DNA from: a virus
Length of the DNA: 21,562 nucleotides
Direction: 5' to 3' (one strand)
IMG/VR virus record: IMGVR_UViG_3300005514_000018
Location: 1-21,562 of that record
Shown: one piece after another, positions 13,477-20,925 of the stretch
Layout of the letters: each line of letters opens with the position of its first letter
How positions within the stretch are numbered: position 1 is the stretch's first letter
Translations under genes and position numbers: made by a program
The notes under the pieces: model-generated
Databases searched by the model: none
What the model saw: the letters and a program-made list of their open reading frames with translations, nothing else
What the model was told of the DNA's origin: nothing

Positions 13477-15717
13477 ATGGCCACCACACATGATGATGAT
13501 GCACGTTATAATAAGGCTATAGGCGTACAAGCCAGAGGATTATCTGGCAAAGGCAAAGGAAAGTTTCTCCTCGGTAGTATGCTTGATCGCTTTAATTATA
13601 CATACCATCTTAGATTTACAATGTTAAATCCAATAGAATCAATAGATATGGATCCTTCTTTAGGAGTTGTAATGGTTGAATCTGCAACAACTTCTAGGTA
13701 CATTATTGATAGTTTTGAACTTACACAAACTGTTGGATGGGACAAAGTAACCCGAAGTGCTTTTGGCGGACGAGGTACTTTAGTAATTACTGAATCTGGT
13801 GGAGCATCATATTTAGATAGTATGTTACGTGCCGCAACTCTACTTAAAATACCTGATTATAAAGAAGCAACATATTTAATGGAAGTATCTTTTCCGACCG
13901 AAAGTCCATCTGATCCTATGCTACCAACATATAAGTGGTTATTTAAAATTACAGGAATGGCAGTAAATGTTTCCACCGCAGGAGCCCAATATTCTATACA
14001 AATAATAGATGTATCGCAACATGCTATTAGTAGTACAGTCGCAATAATTAACGATGTTTTAGTTTTAGATAAACTAGAAACATTTGGAGATTTTGTTGAC
14101 ACTTTAGAAAAAGAATTAAATGATGCCCAACAAAAGAAAGTTAAAGTAACACAAATGGTTGCCAATGAATACGAATTTATATATCCTAAAAGTTGGAAAT
14201 CGTGGAAATTAGAAAACTTAGATGCACCAGATGAAAATGATCCGTTTATGCGATCAACAAACGATAATACTAAAATACAATGTAAAGTAACAAAAGGAAC
14301 TAACATACTTGATTTAACGGGTTTTGCAGTAGGTAATACAGCGGAGTTTCAAGGTTGGGTTAGTGATAAAAGTTCTTCTGGTGAAGCAACAGATAGAGAT
14401 AAAACGGACGAAACAAAGTTAGATACAATTAAAAAGTTTTATAGAATACAAACAGATGTAGAATATTTAAAGTATGATGTTTTAAGAGGCGAATATGCCC
14501 AGAAACTTACATATAAAATAATGAGCTACTTGGAACCTAGACTAGATGCAGGAATGGCAAAAACATATGTTCCAAATATTGGTAATGCTCAACAAGCAAA
14601 AACCCGAGTAGACAAAATGCGTAAAGCAGGATTGCTTAAAAAAGTTTATGCACACTCAGGAACAGGTATAAACACAAATGTTTTAAACTTTGATTGTACA
14701 ATGAATCATTCTTACTATTCATTACAACCTGTTTTTAATTCTGCTAGTATAGCACAAATACCTGGATATAAATTTGAACAAGGCGGAAAACACAAACAAA
14801 ACAAATTATTAGATGACATTAAAAAAATAGATTCAAAAATAGAAAAATTACAATCAGCGGCAAATGCAGAAAGTTCGCCAGGCGTAATAGGTAGTAGTAT
14901 AGCAAAAAGCCAAGAAGACTCAGTTAAACAACGAAATCAAAAAATGGACGAATTAGTATCAACCCCTTCAGTAAATGATGAGCCCTCAGTTCCTGCACCA
15001 ACAAGTAATAAAGGACGAATGACAGGATTAACGTATGCAGAATCATTTCAGGATGAAGAAGAATACTTAAATCCAAATAGTTTTCCTATAAAATTTATAG
15101 AAGATGCAAATATGGCAACTAATATGGAAGCATTTCCGGGCGGATCACATCGCGGTAGGGCATTTTTTAACACAACATATTTAAATTTAAGTAACAATGC
15201 AGATTTTGCAAAAATAGATTTACATATTAAAGGTGATCCGTATTGGTTTGGAAGTCCTAATAGTATACGAGATAATGATTGGCATGATGAAGAAACCGGT
15301 ATATATGCTAACTATGAATTAGGAAGTTGTGCTTTCTTTTTTACAATGAATTTTCCGTCAACATCATTAGCATCAAGAGATTCAAATTCTCAATACGGTA
15401 GTCCTTCAGAAACAAATATGGAAAGCCAAGGAGTTAGCAATCCAACTCATCAAGGAACGGCTTCTTCTATGCTAACTGGAAAGGCTATGGCAAATAACGA
15501 TACTTCAAGTAAAGGATTAACAAGTCCAGAACCATGGGTACAAGAAGCAAACGGATTAGAGGCTGTTTATCTAGTTACAAATATTATAAGTAATTTTTCT
15601 AATGGACAATTTACACAACATTTATATGGATTGCGTGATTGCACAATTAATATATCTTTAGTTTATGACGAGTTAAAAGGCGACATAGACTTAGTAAAAC
15701 AACATCAAGATTTTTGA
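13477..15717 (+). CDS. Large baseplate hub-like structural protein (possibly gp27-type)
   Basis: This 746-aa protein has no enzymatic motif. It is beta-rich at the N-terminus (YTYHLRFTMLNPIESIDMDP, then TSRYIIDSFELTQTVGWDKV) and is followed by DKLETFGDFVDTLEKELNDA. A Ser/Lys/Gln-rich and probably flexible part spans about residues 445-510. The C-terminal strand set GLEAVYLVTNIISNFSNGQF, followed by a conserved TQHLYGLRD, resembles the closing domain of phage hub proteins (gp27/gpD type). Its place between gp53 and the gp5 spike also suggests the ring on which the spike sits. T4 gp27 is only 391 aa, so if homologous this form is greatly enlarged. Another wedge or hub protein is possible. An AGAAGG ribosome site precedes the ATG. 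Confidence 0.55.
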   Translation: MATTHDDDARYNKAIGVQARGLSGKGKGKFLLGSMLDRFNYTYHLRFTMLNPIESIDMDPSLGVVMVESATTSRYIIDSFELTQTVGWDKVTRSAFGGRGTLVITESGGASYLDSMLRAATLLKIPDYKEATYLMEVSFPTESPSDPMLPTYKWLFKITGMAVNVSTAGAQYSIQIIDVSQHAISSTVAIINDVLVLDKLETFGDFVDTLEKELNDAQQKKVKVTQMVANEYEFIYPKSWKSWKLENLDAPDENDPFMRSTNDNTKIQCKVTKGTNILDLTGFAVGNTAEFQGWVSDKSSSGEATDRDKTDETKLDTIKKFYRIQTDVEYLKYDVLRGEYAQKLTYKIMSYLEPRLDAGMAKTYVPNIGNAQQAKTRVDKMRKAGLLKKVYAHSGTGINTNVLNFDCTMNHSYYSLQPVFNSASIAQIPGYKFEQGGKHKQNKLLDDIKKIDSKIEKLQSAANAESSPGVIGSSIAKSQEDSVKQRNQKMDELVSTPSVNDEPSVPAPTSNKGRMTGLTYAESFQDEEEYLNPNSFPIKFIEDANMATNMEAFPGGSHRGRAFFNTTYLNLSNNADFAKIDLHIKGDPYWFGSPNSIRDNDWHDEETGIYANYELGSCAFFFTMNFPSTSLASRDSNSQYGSPSETNMESQGVSNPTHQGTASSMLTGKAMANNDTSSKGLTSPEPWVQEANGLEAVYLVTNIISNFSNGQFTQHLYGLRDCTINISLVYDELKGDIDLVKQHQDF

Positions 15718-15732
15718 AATGGATAAGGAATA

Positions 15733-16872
15733 ATGTCAGGATCAATAGAAAGTGGTATACCTAATCGCTATAAGACAGGTGCAGGATTATATAATAAAAT
15801 GTCCGGCATCTATATTGGCAAAGTAAAAAAGAATGAAGATAAAGAAAACCACGGCAGAGTCTGGGTATGGATTGGCTCAACTGGATCTTCTGAAGATGAT
15901 GAACGCTATTGGCTTCCTGTTGTTTATACTAGTCCATTTGCAGGAGCAACAGATCAATTAAAAGTATCACCAGGTAAAACTTATAAAGCCACACAAAAAA
16001 GTTACGGCTGGTGGGCAACGCCTCCAGATATTAATAACTATGTAATTTGTGCATTTCCTGAAGGTGTGCCGTGGGGTATATGGTTTTCTTGTTTATATCA
16101 AACCAGTACAAATCAAACAGTACCGGGTATTCCTTATGATACTACTACTGCTGGAGAGTTTCCGGCGGCTAACAAAAATAGATTATCGCAAGGTAAAAAA
16201 GATACAACATTCCCGCCACATGATATAATAAAAGCCGGACTTACTACCCAAGGACTAGAAAAAGATAAAGTACGTGGACTAACAACTAGTGGAGCAAGAC
16301 GAGAAAGTCCGAGTAAAGTATTAGGCATACTAAGTCCAGGACAACATCAGTTTGTTATAGACGACGAGGATCCTGATAGTGGTATACGATTGCGTACTGC
16401 TAATGGTGCCCAAATTTATATAAATGATACCAATAATTTTATCTACATTATTAATAAAGATGGTAGCAGTTGGGTTGAAATGGACGGTGACGGCCAAATC
16501 AATATGTATGCAAAGAATAATATTAACATACATAGTGAAGCCAATGTTAACATACATGCTAATCAAGATATACGTATGCAAGCAGATAATATTGTAGGTA
16601 TAAAAGCACTTGCCGATGTACATTTAGAAAGTGTTGGCAAAATGAATATCCAATCAGGTGATAATTTAATGATAACAACGGATGCAGATGGCAATATAAA
16701 ATGTGCAGGCGGATATAAAGAAACTGCAAGTAGAATTGACATGAACGGGCCACCAGCGACTGCCGCAACTAAATTAACACCTAATTCGTTAGGCGAAAAT
16801 AAAAATGTAACGTCTAGCATAGCAGTAAAAGTTCCAGAACACGAGCCGTGGAAAGGACACATAAATCAATAA
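15733..16872 (+). CDS. 5: Central spike protein gp5, without lysozyme domain
   Basis: This 379-aa protein has the gp5 layout. An N-terminal OB-fold (GIYIGKVKKNEDKENHGRVW, WLPVVYTSPFAGATD) would sit on the hub. After a linker, a C-terminal triple-stranded beta-helix shows near-regular alternating repeats (INMYAKNNINIHSEANVNIH, then MQADNIVGIKALADVHLESV) that would form the membrane-piercing needle. T4 gp5 is 575 aa and has a lysozyme domain between these parts. Here the linker (about residues 135-205) is too short and lacks lysozyme motifs. AAGGAA precedes the ATG. Its TAA shares a base with the following MORN gene (TAATG). A degenerate lysozyme-like protein is encoded 1.6 kb downstream. Confidence 0.85.
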   Translation: MSGSIESGIPNRYKTGAGLYNKMSGIYIGKVKKNEDKENHGRVWVWIGSTGSSEDDERYWLPVVYTSPFAGATDQLKVSPGKTYKATQKSYGWWATPPDINNYVICAFPEGVPWGIWFSCLYQTSTNQTVPGIPYDTTTAGEFPAANKNRLSQGKKDTTFPPHDIIKAGLTTQGLEKDKVRGLTTSGARRESPSKVLGILSPGQHQFVIDDEDPDSGIRLRTANGAQIYINDTNNFIYIINKDGSSWVEMDGDGQINMYAKNNINIHSEANVNIHANQDIRMQADNIVGIKALADVHLESVGKMNIQSGDNLMITTDADGNIKCAGGYKETASRIDMNGPPATAATKLTPNSLGENKNVTSSIAVKVPEHEPWKGHINQ

Positions 16873-18182
16873 TGTGGATAGGCACAGACTGTCAACAAGA
16901 CGAAGTGTTTGATAAAGACACTTACACGTGGCCAACAGGACAAAAATATACTGGCGAATTTACAAAAAATCCAAATACAAATAAAAATAATCCACCAATG
17001 ATTCCGCACGGCAATGGTACATGTGAATATCCGGACGGAAGAAAATTTGTTGGTACATTTAATTTAGGACAACCTGTAAAAGGAGAATGGAATGTAGCAA
17101 CAGATATAGTACAGGATAACAAAATGTATACTTCTGATGGCAGAGTATACGAAGGAAATTGGAAAGACGGTAATGCTAAGTTAACATTGCATACGGGTAC
17201 AATATATGAAGGTGTCTTTAAAAACGGAAAAATAATTAAAGGAACAATGACATATCCTTCTGGAAGGAAATGGAATGGTAAATTTGATGAAGATATGCAA
17301 CGATATATTCATGATCCAGTAAAAGAAACAATAGTACCTAGAGGTAAAAGAACATACTATGGAGAAGTTAATAAATTTGGCGAAGAAGATGGCATAGGAT
17401 ATTTTACTATCGAAGATGGTACACAAGGAGCAGGCGAATTTACTAACGGATGGTTATCGGGCATTTCAGTTTTACAAAGAGCTTCAGGAGAAACATATGC
17501 TATTGATAGAAAAGGCAACAGTAAAGAAGGACACGGCATTTATGTTTGGCCAGCAAAGAATGCATACGAAGAAGATACATGGTATATCGGAGAATTTAAA
17601 AACGCAAAACCAGAAGGGTTTGCAATATTCAAAACAAGTTATGGATATACATGGATTGGCGAAGTTAATAGATCGTGGATGCCAGTAGAAGGCCGCGGAA
17701 ATTGGTTTAATAGATATAATCAGCCTGTAAAATTGCCTATATGGATTGGTGGTGAAAAAAAGTTTGAAGGCTTTGGTACAAATATTGCTTCAAACGGAGT
17801 ATACTATCAAGGAGATTGGGTTAATGGACAACGACATGGCTGGGGTATTCATACTAAACCAGATGGATATAGATATGAAGGCGAATTTAAACACGATAAA
17901 AAACACGGCAAAGGAATATTTTTTAAGGCAAAACATAATAGTGTCTACGAAGGCGAGTTTGCTTATAACCTACCTAATGGTTACGGAATACGTTATAACC
18001 CAGAAGGCCCAGGCGGCCCAGTTATACATAGGGGAACATTTAAAAACGGGTTGTACTACGGAAAAGGAGAAATGCGATTTAGTGATTGCACATCCTTTTT
18101 TGGCACGTGGAACAACGGTAAATTAATTAAGGAGGATGTAAAACGATATGAAGAACACACAGGAACACAATACCCAACTTGA
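16872..18182 (+). CDS. MORN-repeat protein
   Basis: This 436-aa protein is built almost entirely of MORN-type repeats (G-x-G-x-x-x-Y/W-x-x-G-x-x-Y-x-G-x-W/F). I count about ten, for example YPDGRKFVGTF, GRVYEGNWKDG, GTIYEGVFKNG, YPSGRKWNGKF, GVYYQGDWVNGQRHGWGI, GYRYEGEFKHDKKHGKGI and SVYEGEFAYNLPNGYGI. MORN repeats form elongated beta-meander solenoids used for scaffolding, and in some systems for lipid or protein binding. I start at ATG 16872-16874 because it shares a base with the gp5 stop (TAATG); the frame extends a few codons upstream into gp5. Lying directly after the spike gene it is probably a virion or assembly protein, perhaps a fibre-like or host-contact element. This function is inference from position. 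Confidence 0.8.
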   Translation: MWIGTDCQQDEVFDKDTYTWPTGQKYTGEFTKNPNTNKNNPPMIPHGNGTCEYPDGRKFVGTFNLGQPVKGEWNVATDIVQDNKMYTSDGRVYEGNWKDGNAKLTLHTGTIYEGVFKNGKIIKGTMTYPSGRKWNGKFDEDMQRYIHDPVKETIVPRGKRTYYGEVNKFGEEDGIGYFTIEDGTQGAGEFTNGWLSGISVLQRASGETYAIDRKGNSKEGHGIYVWPAKNAYEEDTWYIGEFKNAKPEGFAIFKTSYGYTWIGEVNRSWMPVEGRGNWFNRYNQPVKLPIWIGGEKKFEGFGTNIASNGVYYQGDWVNGQRHGWGIHTKPDGYRYEGEFKHDKKHGKGIFFKAKHNSVYEGEFAYNLPNGYGIRYNPEGPGGPVIHRGTFKNGLYYGKGEMRFSDCTSFFGTWNNGKLIKEDVKRYEEHTGTQYPT

Positions 18183-18495
18183 AGCAGGTAATCTTAATAA
18201 CGGTATTGGCATCAAAAAGTATAAACTTAAAAAACATGCCGGAGTTTTTAAGCATAATATAGAAAACGGCGTAGGCATTACAGAATGGCCATCGGGTGCT
18301 AAACTATATGGTTATTTTAAAGATGGCACAATAAACAGTTTAGGACTTTTTATAACAAGTAATAAATTAAGATACTATGGTAAAATAAAAGATTTCAAGC
18401 CTGTTAATAATAAACATTGGTTTGATGATAACAACAATGCAGTTAATTTTACCTTGGAAGAGTCAGTCAATATATTTGCAAAAGAAATAAGTTAA
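18148..18495 (+). CDS. Short MORN-like protein
   Basis: This 115-aa protein begins MKNTQEHNTQLEAGN and contains two or three weak MORN-like units: GVFKHNIENGVGITEWPSG, KLYGYFKDGTINSLGLFI and RYYGKIKDF. It overlaps the end of the larger MORN gene by 35 bases in another frame. AGGAGG (18130-18135) lies 12 bases before the ATG, a strong if slightly distant ribosome site suggesting coupled translation. It may be a split-off C-terminal part of a once longer MORN protein, or a partner that caps or pairs with it. I see no slippery sequence in the overlap. Confidence 0.7.
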   Translation: MKNTQEHNTQLEAGNLNNGIGIKKYKLKKHAGVFKHNIENGVGITEWPSGAKLYGYFKDGTINSLGLFITSNKLRYYGKIKDFKPVNNKHWFDDNNNAVNFTLEESVNIFAKEIS

Positions 18496-18516
18496 ATATA
18501 TGTAAGGAATATTTTA

Positions 18517-19281
18517 ATGATAACAGTAGCACCAACAGTTGATTTTAGTATTTTTACAGCCTCAACGACTGTCGACACAACAACAAAGGCATTAATAACC
18601 AGTTTTTCATTAAGTACGGCCGGTAAATCGTTTATTTTATCGCAAACACGTTATCGCCCTGTAAGAATATATCAAAACGGATCATATCAACAAGGTTATT
18701 ATAATACTACTCTTGATTTTGAATATGGGCTAACCTCAACAGAAGCATACAGAGTATACGAACAAGATGTTGCAGATGCCGCAATATTTGTTAAAAACTT
18801 TTATCCCGACACTACAACATGCACCCAAAATCAATTTGATGTGTTAGTTAGTTTATATTTCTTTGAAAGAAATTTACGAACATTTATAGGTAATTCAGGT
18901 ACATACGATATACAAACTGCATTCTTATCTGGTACTGCTGAAAATTTTGCAAATATATTAATGGATACATCTGCTAACAGACAACGACATTTTAAGGAAG
19001 CAAAAATATATGCCTTAGGAGAGTATGGAGATGCGTTAACTACGGCGTGGCTTCGCAATGAAGGTATACAGTATATGCGAGCTAATTATCCGGATAATTT
19101 TCCTAGTGCGGCGAGCAGTCCAACGACCGAGCAAAAAAGGCAAGCTCGGTTATCCTATTACCGTGAAGTTCAACTTTGGCTAACAGGAATGACCGAGCTT
19201 GAAAAGCAAGATACAACTAACTTATATGATCAAGTTGTTGCAGGAACAATTGATCCTTTAAAGGCATTAATTGTTAAATGA
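18517..19281 (+). CDS. Lysozyme-like (GH24 fold) protein, apparently without catalytic residues
   Basis: The middle of this 254-aa protein follows the T4-lysozyme/GH24 pattern: RYRPVRIYQNGSYQQGYYN in place of the EGLRLKxYxDxxGxxTIGxGH region, then LTSTEAYRVYEQDVADAAIF and CTQNQFDVLVSLYFFERNL, which match the helical part. The active-site Glu aligns with Gln, the Asp with Asn or Gln, and GxGH with GYYN, so hydrolysis is unlikely. An N-terminal ~45-residue Ser/Thr-rich part and a C-terminal helical part (YYREVQLWLTGMTELEKQD) are extra. A structural or peptidoglycan-binding role at the baseplate is a reasonable inference, given that gp5 here lacks its own lysozyme. AAGGAA precedes the ATG. The gene ends in a 15-base convergent overlap with the lipoprotein gene. 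Confidence 0.55.
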   Translation: MITVAPTVDFSIFTASTTVDTTTKALITSFSLSTAGKSFILSQTRYRPVRIYQNGSYQQGYYNTTLDFEYGLTSTEAYRVYEQDVADAAIFVKNFYPDTTTCTQNQFDVLVSLYFFERNLRTFIGNSGTYDIQTAFLSGTAENFANILMDTSANRQRHFKEAKIYALGEYGDALTTAWLRNEGIQYMRANYPDNFPSAASSPTTEQKRQARLSYYREVQLWLTGMTELEKQDTTNLYDQVVAGTIDPLKALIVK

Positions 19282-20865
19282 AACTATTTTATTATTATTA
19301 TTATCTTCCCAATTTACCATATAATCCCATTCAAAAATAGTAACTTTACAATTACCAAATTCAGAAGTTCCAGGACCATCATTCCAAGTACCTAATTTTT
19401 TCTTTGGATTCTTATTTTTGAATATCATCTCTGCAAAATCTTCCCCAGAGCCATAATCATTTGGTCCATTTAGTGCCCAATTAGTAAAAAGCGGATTCGA
19501 ATTATCAAACCATCTCCAATCACCTTCACTACTCAAATCAGTTAATCCTATTCTTAATGTATACCCTGATACTTTATTGATTTTATCATTCAATTGGTTA
19601 TAAAAATAATTTGCAATAAATTCATTTTCTTCATTTCCTTCAATTTTCACAGGATACGAATTGAATTCTTTTGATAGATTTTTAGCTATTGACCAAGTAA
19701 CACACTTATTGGTTAATGCGTATGTATGGTTTTGATAAACCGTAAAATGTGAAAAGTGTTCATCAATATGTGGACGAGCCATCTCTAAGGATTCAGGCTT
19801 AGAAGGAATAACGGCCAGGATTTTCTTTTCGCCCCGAACACAACGGACACTGTATTCTTTCGACTTATCCTTTGTTTCATCAGTCAAGGTCCAAAATTGT
19901 TCATAACGGCTATCATCCGGATAATCTCCTTTTTCAGGCAAAGTCCAATCATTGAATCCTTCGAGATCCAGATTTTTGCAATATTCAACAGCACCATACC
20001 AATTAAGGTGGTAATCAAATGCTTCTTTCTGCCACATCAGCCTGGTTGTTGGTTTATTAGTTGTTGGTTTATTATTAGAAACGAGTTTCTCGGGCGTTTT
20101 ATTAACAACTTTTTTAGCAACAGACTTCCGTTTCTGTTTTTTATTCTTAATTTGTTCAAAGAGCTTGTTAGATTGCACAACCTGATTCATAGCAAGTGTC
20201 TGATTGTTCCTCTCAACTACTTGAATTCTATTTTCAAGAGTTTCGTTTTTCTTAGATAATTTTGCTATTGTTTCAGATTGTTCTTCAATGTAGGTATTTG
20301 CAGTTTTCCTATTTGCTCTGCAAGTTTCCATTTCATCCCGTGGAACTTTTATTAATGTCGACACTACAAAAGAATGTCCCATAAAACTTCCACCATGAAA
20401 GTTACTGTATCGTTCTAAATAGCGATCCTCGGTTGTTACATTTCCCATATATAATTCTGCTCTCATTTTAGCAAACGAATTACCTTGGGTCAATGTATCA
20501 ATTACACCGCCATTACCGCCAATACTAACATCTTTATGTTCTTCAATAACAGAAACATTAAGTCCACAGTAACGAGCAAACGCAATCATGGCATCATTAA
20601 ATGATTCATTTTTTGCATCTTTACGTTCTGAACGTCTTGCTGACATTCCAACAAAATAAAATGCATCACCTTCTTTTGGAGTTTTTCGCAACCAATCAGG
20701 TTCTATTGCAGGCTCAGTATGATCTAGTTGAGAATATCCTGATATTTTTACTTTGTTTATTTCTTGAGATTTTGCTTTTGGAGTAGTAGCCGTCGCAGTT
20801 GAACAACTAATTATAAACGGAAGGAGTAAGTATAAAATCTTATCCTTTATTGTTATATTTTTCAT
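19267..20865 (-). CDS. Lipoprotein with LPP20-like, DUF1566-like and C-type-lectin-like domains
   Basis: This 532-aa protein has a lipoprotein signal peptide: a charged start (MKNITIKDK), a hydrophobic core and the lipobox IISC with Cys21. The following Ser favours outer-membrane sorting. Residues ~45-185 resemble the LPP20-type lipoprotein domain (DWLRKTP, AFYFVGMSARRSERKDAKNE). Next comes a coiled coil (~195-250), then a Lys-rich linker with an NKPTT duplication. Residues ~280-350 match DUF1566/Lcl_C (RLMWQKEAFD, GFNDWTLPEKGDYP, YSVRCVRG). The C-terminal ~150 residues look like a C-type lectin fold (TWSIAKNLSKEF, WRWFDNSNPLFTNWALNGPN, GTWNDGPG). Such architecture is bacterial in style and rare in phages. 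It might alter the infected cell's surface. AAAGG precedes the ATG, and its 3' end overlaps the phage operon. Confidence 0.7.
   Translation of the reverse strand: MKNITIKDKILYLLLPFIISCSTATATTPKAKSQEINKVKISGYSQLDHTEPAIEPDWLRKTPKEGDAFYFVGMSARRSERKDAKNESFNDAMIAFARYCGLNVSVIEEHKDVSIGGNGGVIDTLTQGNSFAKMRAELYMGNVTTEDRYLERYSNFHGGSFMGHSFVVSTLIKVPRDEMETCRANRKTANTYIEEQSETIAKLSKKNETLENRIQVVERNNQTLAMNQVVQSNKLFEQIKNKKQKRKSVAKKVVNKTPEKLVSNNKPTTNKPTTRLMWQKEAFDYHLNWYGAVEYCKNLDLEGFNDWTLPEKGDYPDDSRYEQFWTLTDETKDKSKEYSVRCVRGEKKILAVIPSKPESLEMARPHIDEHFSHFTVYQNHTYALTNKCVTWSIAKNLSKEFNSYPVKIEGNEENEFIANYFYNQLNDKINKVSGYTLRIGLTDLSSEGDWRWFDNSNPLFTNWALNGPNDYGSGEDFAEMIFKNKNPKKKLGTWNDGPGTSEFGNCKVTIFEWDYMVNWEDNNNNKIVSFNN
20045..20074. 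repeat. Perfect 15-bp tandem duplication in the lipoprotein linker
   Basis: GTTGTTGGTTTATTA occurs twice in direct tandem (20045-20059 and 20060-20074). On the coding strand it duplicates the five-residue unit NKPTT in the linker before the DUF1566-like domain. It keeps the reading frame. Confidence 0.9.
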
Positions 20866-20883
20866 TTTGCCTTTATTTGCCTA

Positions 20884-20917
20884 AGTTTAAAAGAAAGGAG
20901 TGACCTAAGCCACTCCT
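20884..20917 (-). terminator. Intrinsic terminator after the partial lipoprotein-like gene
   Basis: On the - strand the 7-bp stem AGGAGTG/CACTCCT (20917-20911 with 20902-20896) with an 8-base loop is followed directly by TTTCTTTT. It lies 9 bases after the stop of the gene at 20926, a typical rho-independent position. It separates the two related lipoprotein-like genes. Confidence 0.75.
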
Positions 20918-20925
20918 GAGTGAGT

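Noticed and set aside
13857-14306. 149-codon - strand frame opposite the hub-like gene, and other antisense frames opposite gp46, gp47, gp5 and the MORN gene
   Set aside because: Their codon content mirrors the real genes, they have no ribosome sites, and the + or - strand gene in each case has clear family motifs.
18148-18182. Frameshift fusion of the large and small MORN genes
   Set aside because: The overlap contains no slippery heptamer, and the second ORF has its own AGGAGG and ATG, so independent initiation is simpler. A past split remains possible.
19267-20865. Diversity-generating retroelement target, suggested by the C-type-lectin-like C-terminus
   Set aside because: No reverse transcriptase, accessory gene or template repeat is visible in the window, and no near-duplicate of the 3' end with A-specific changes was seen.
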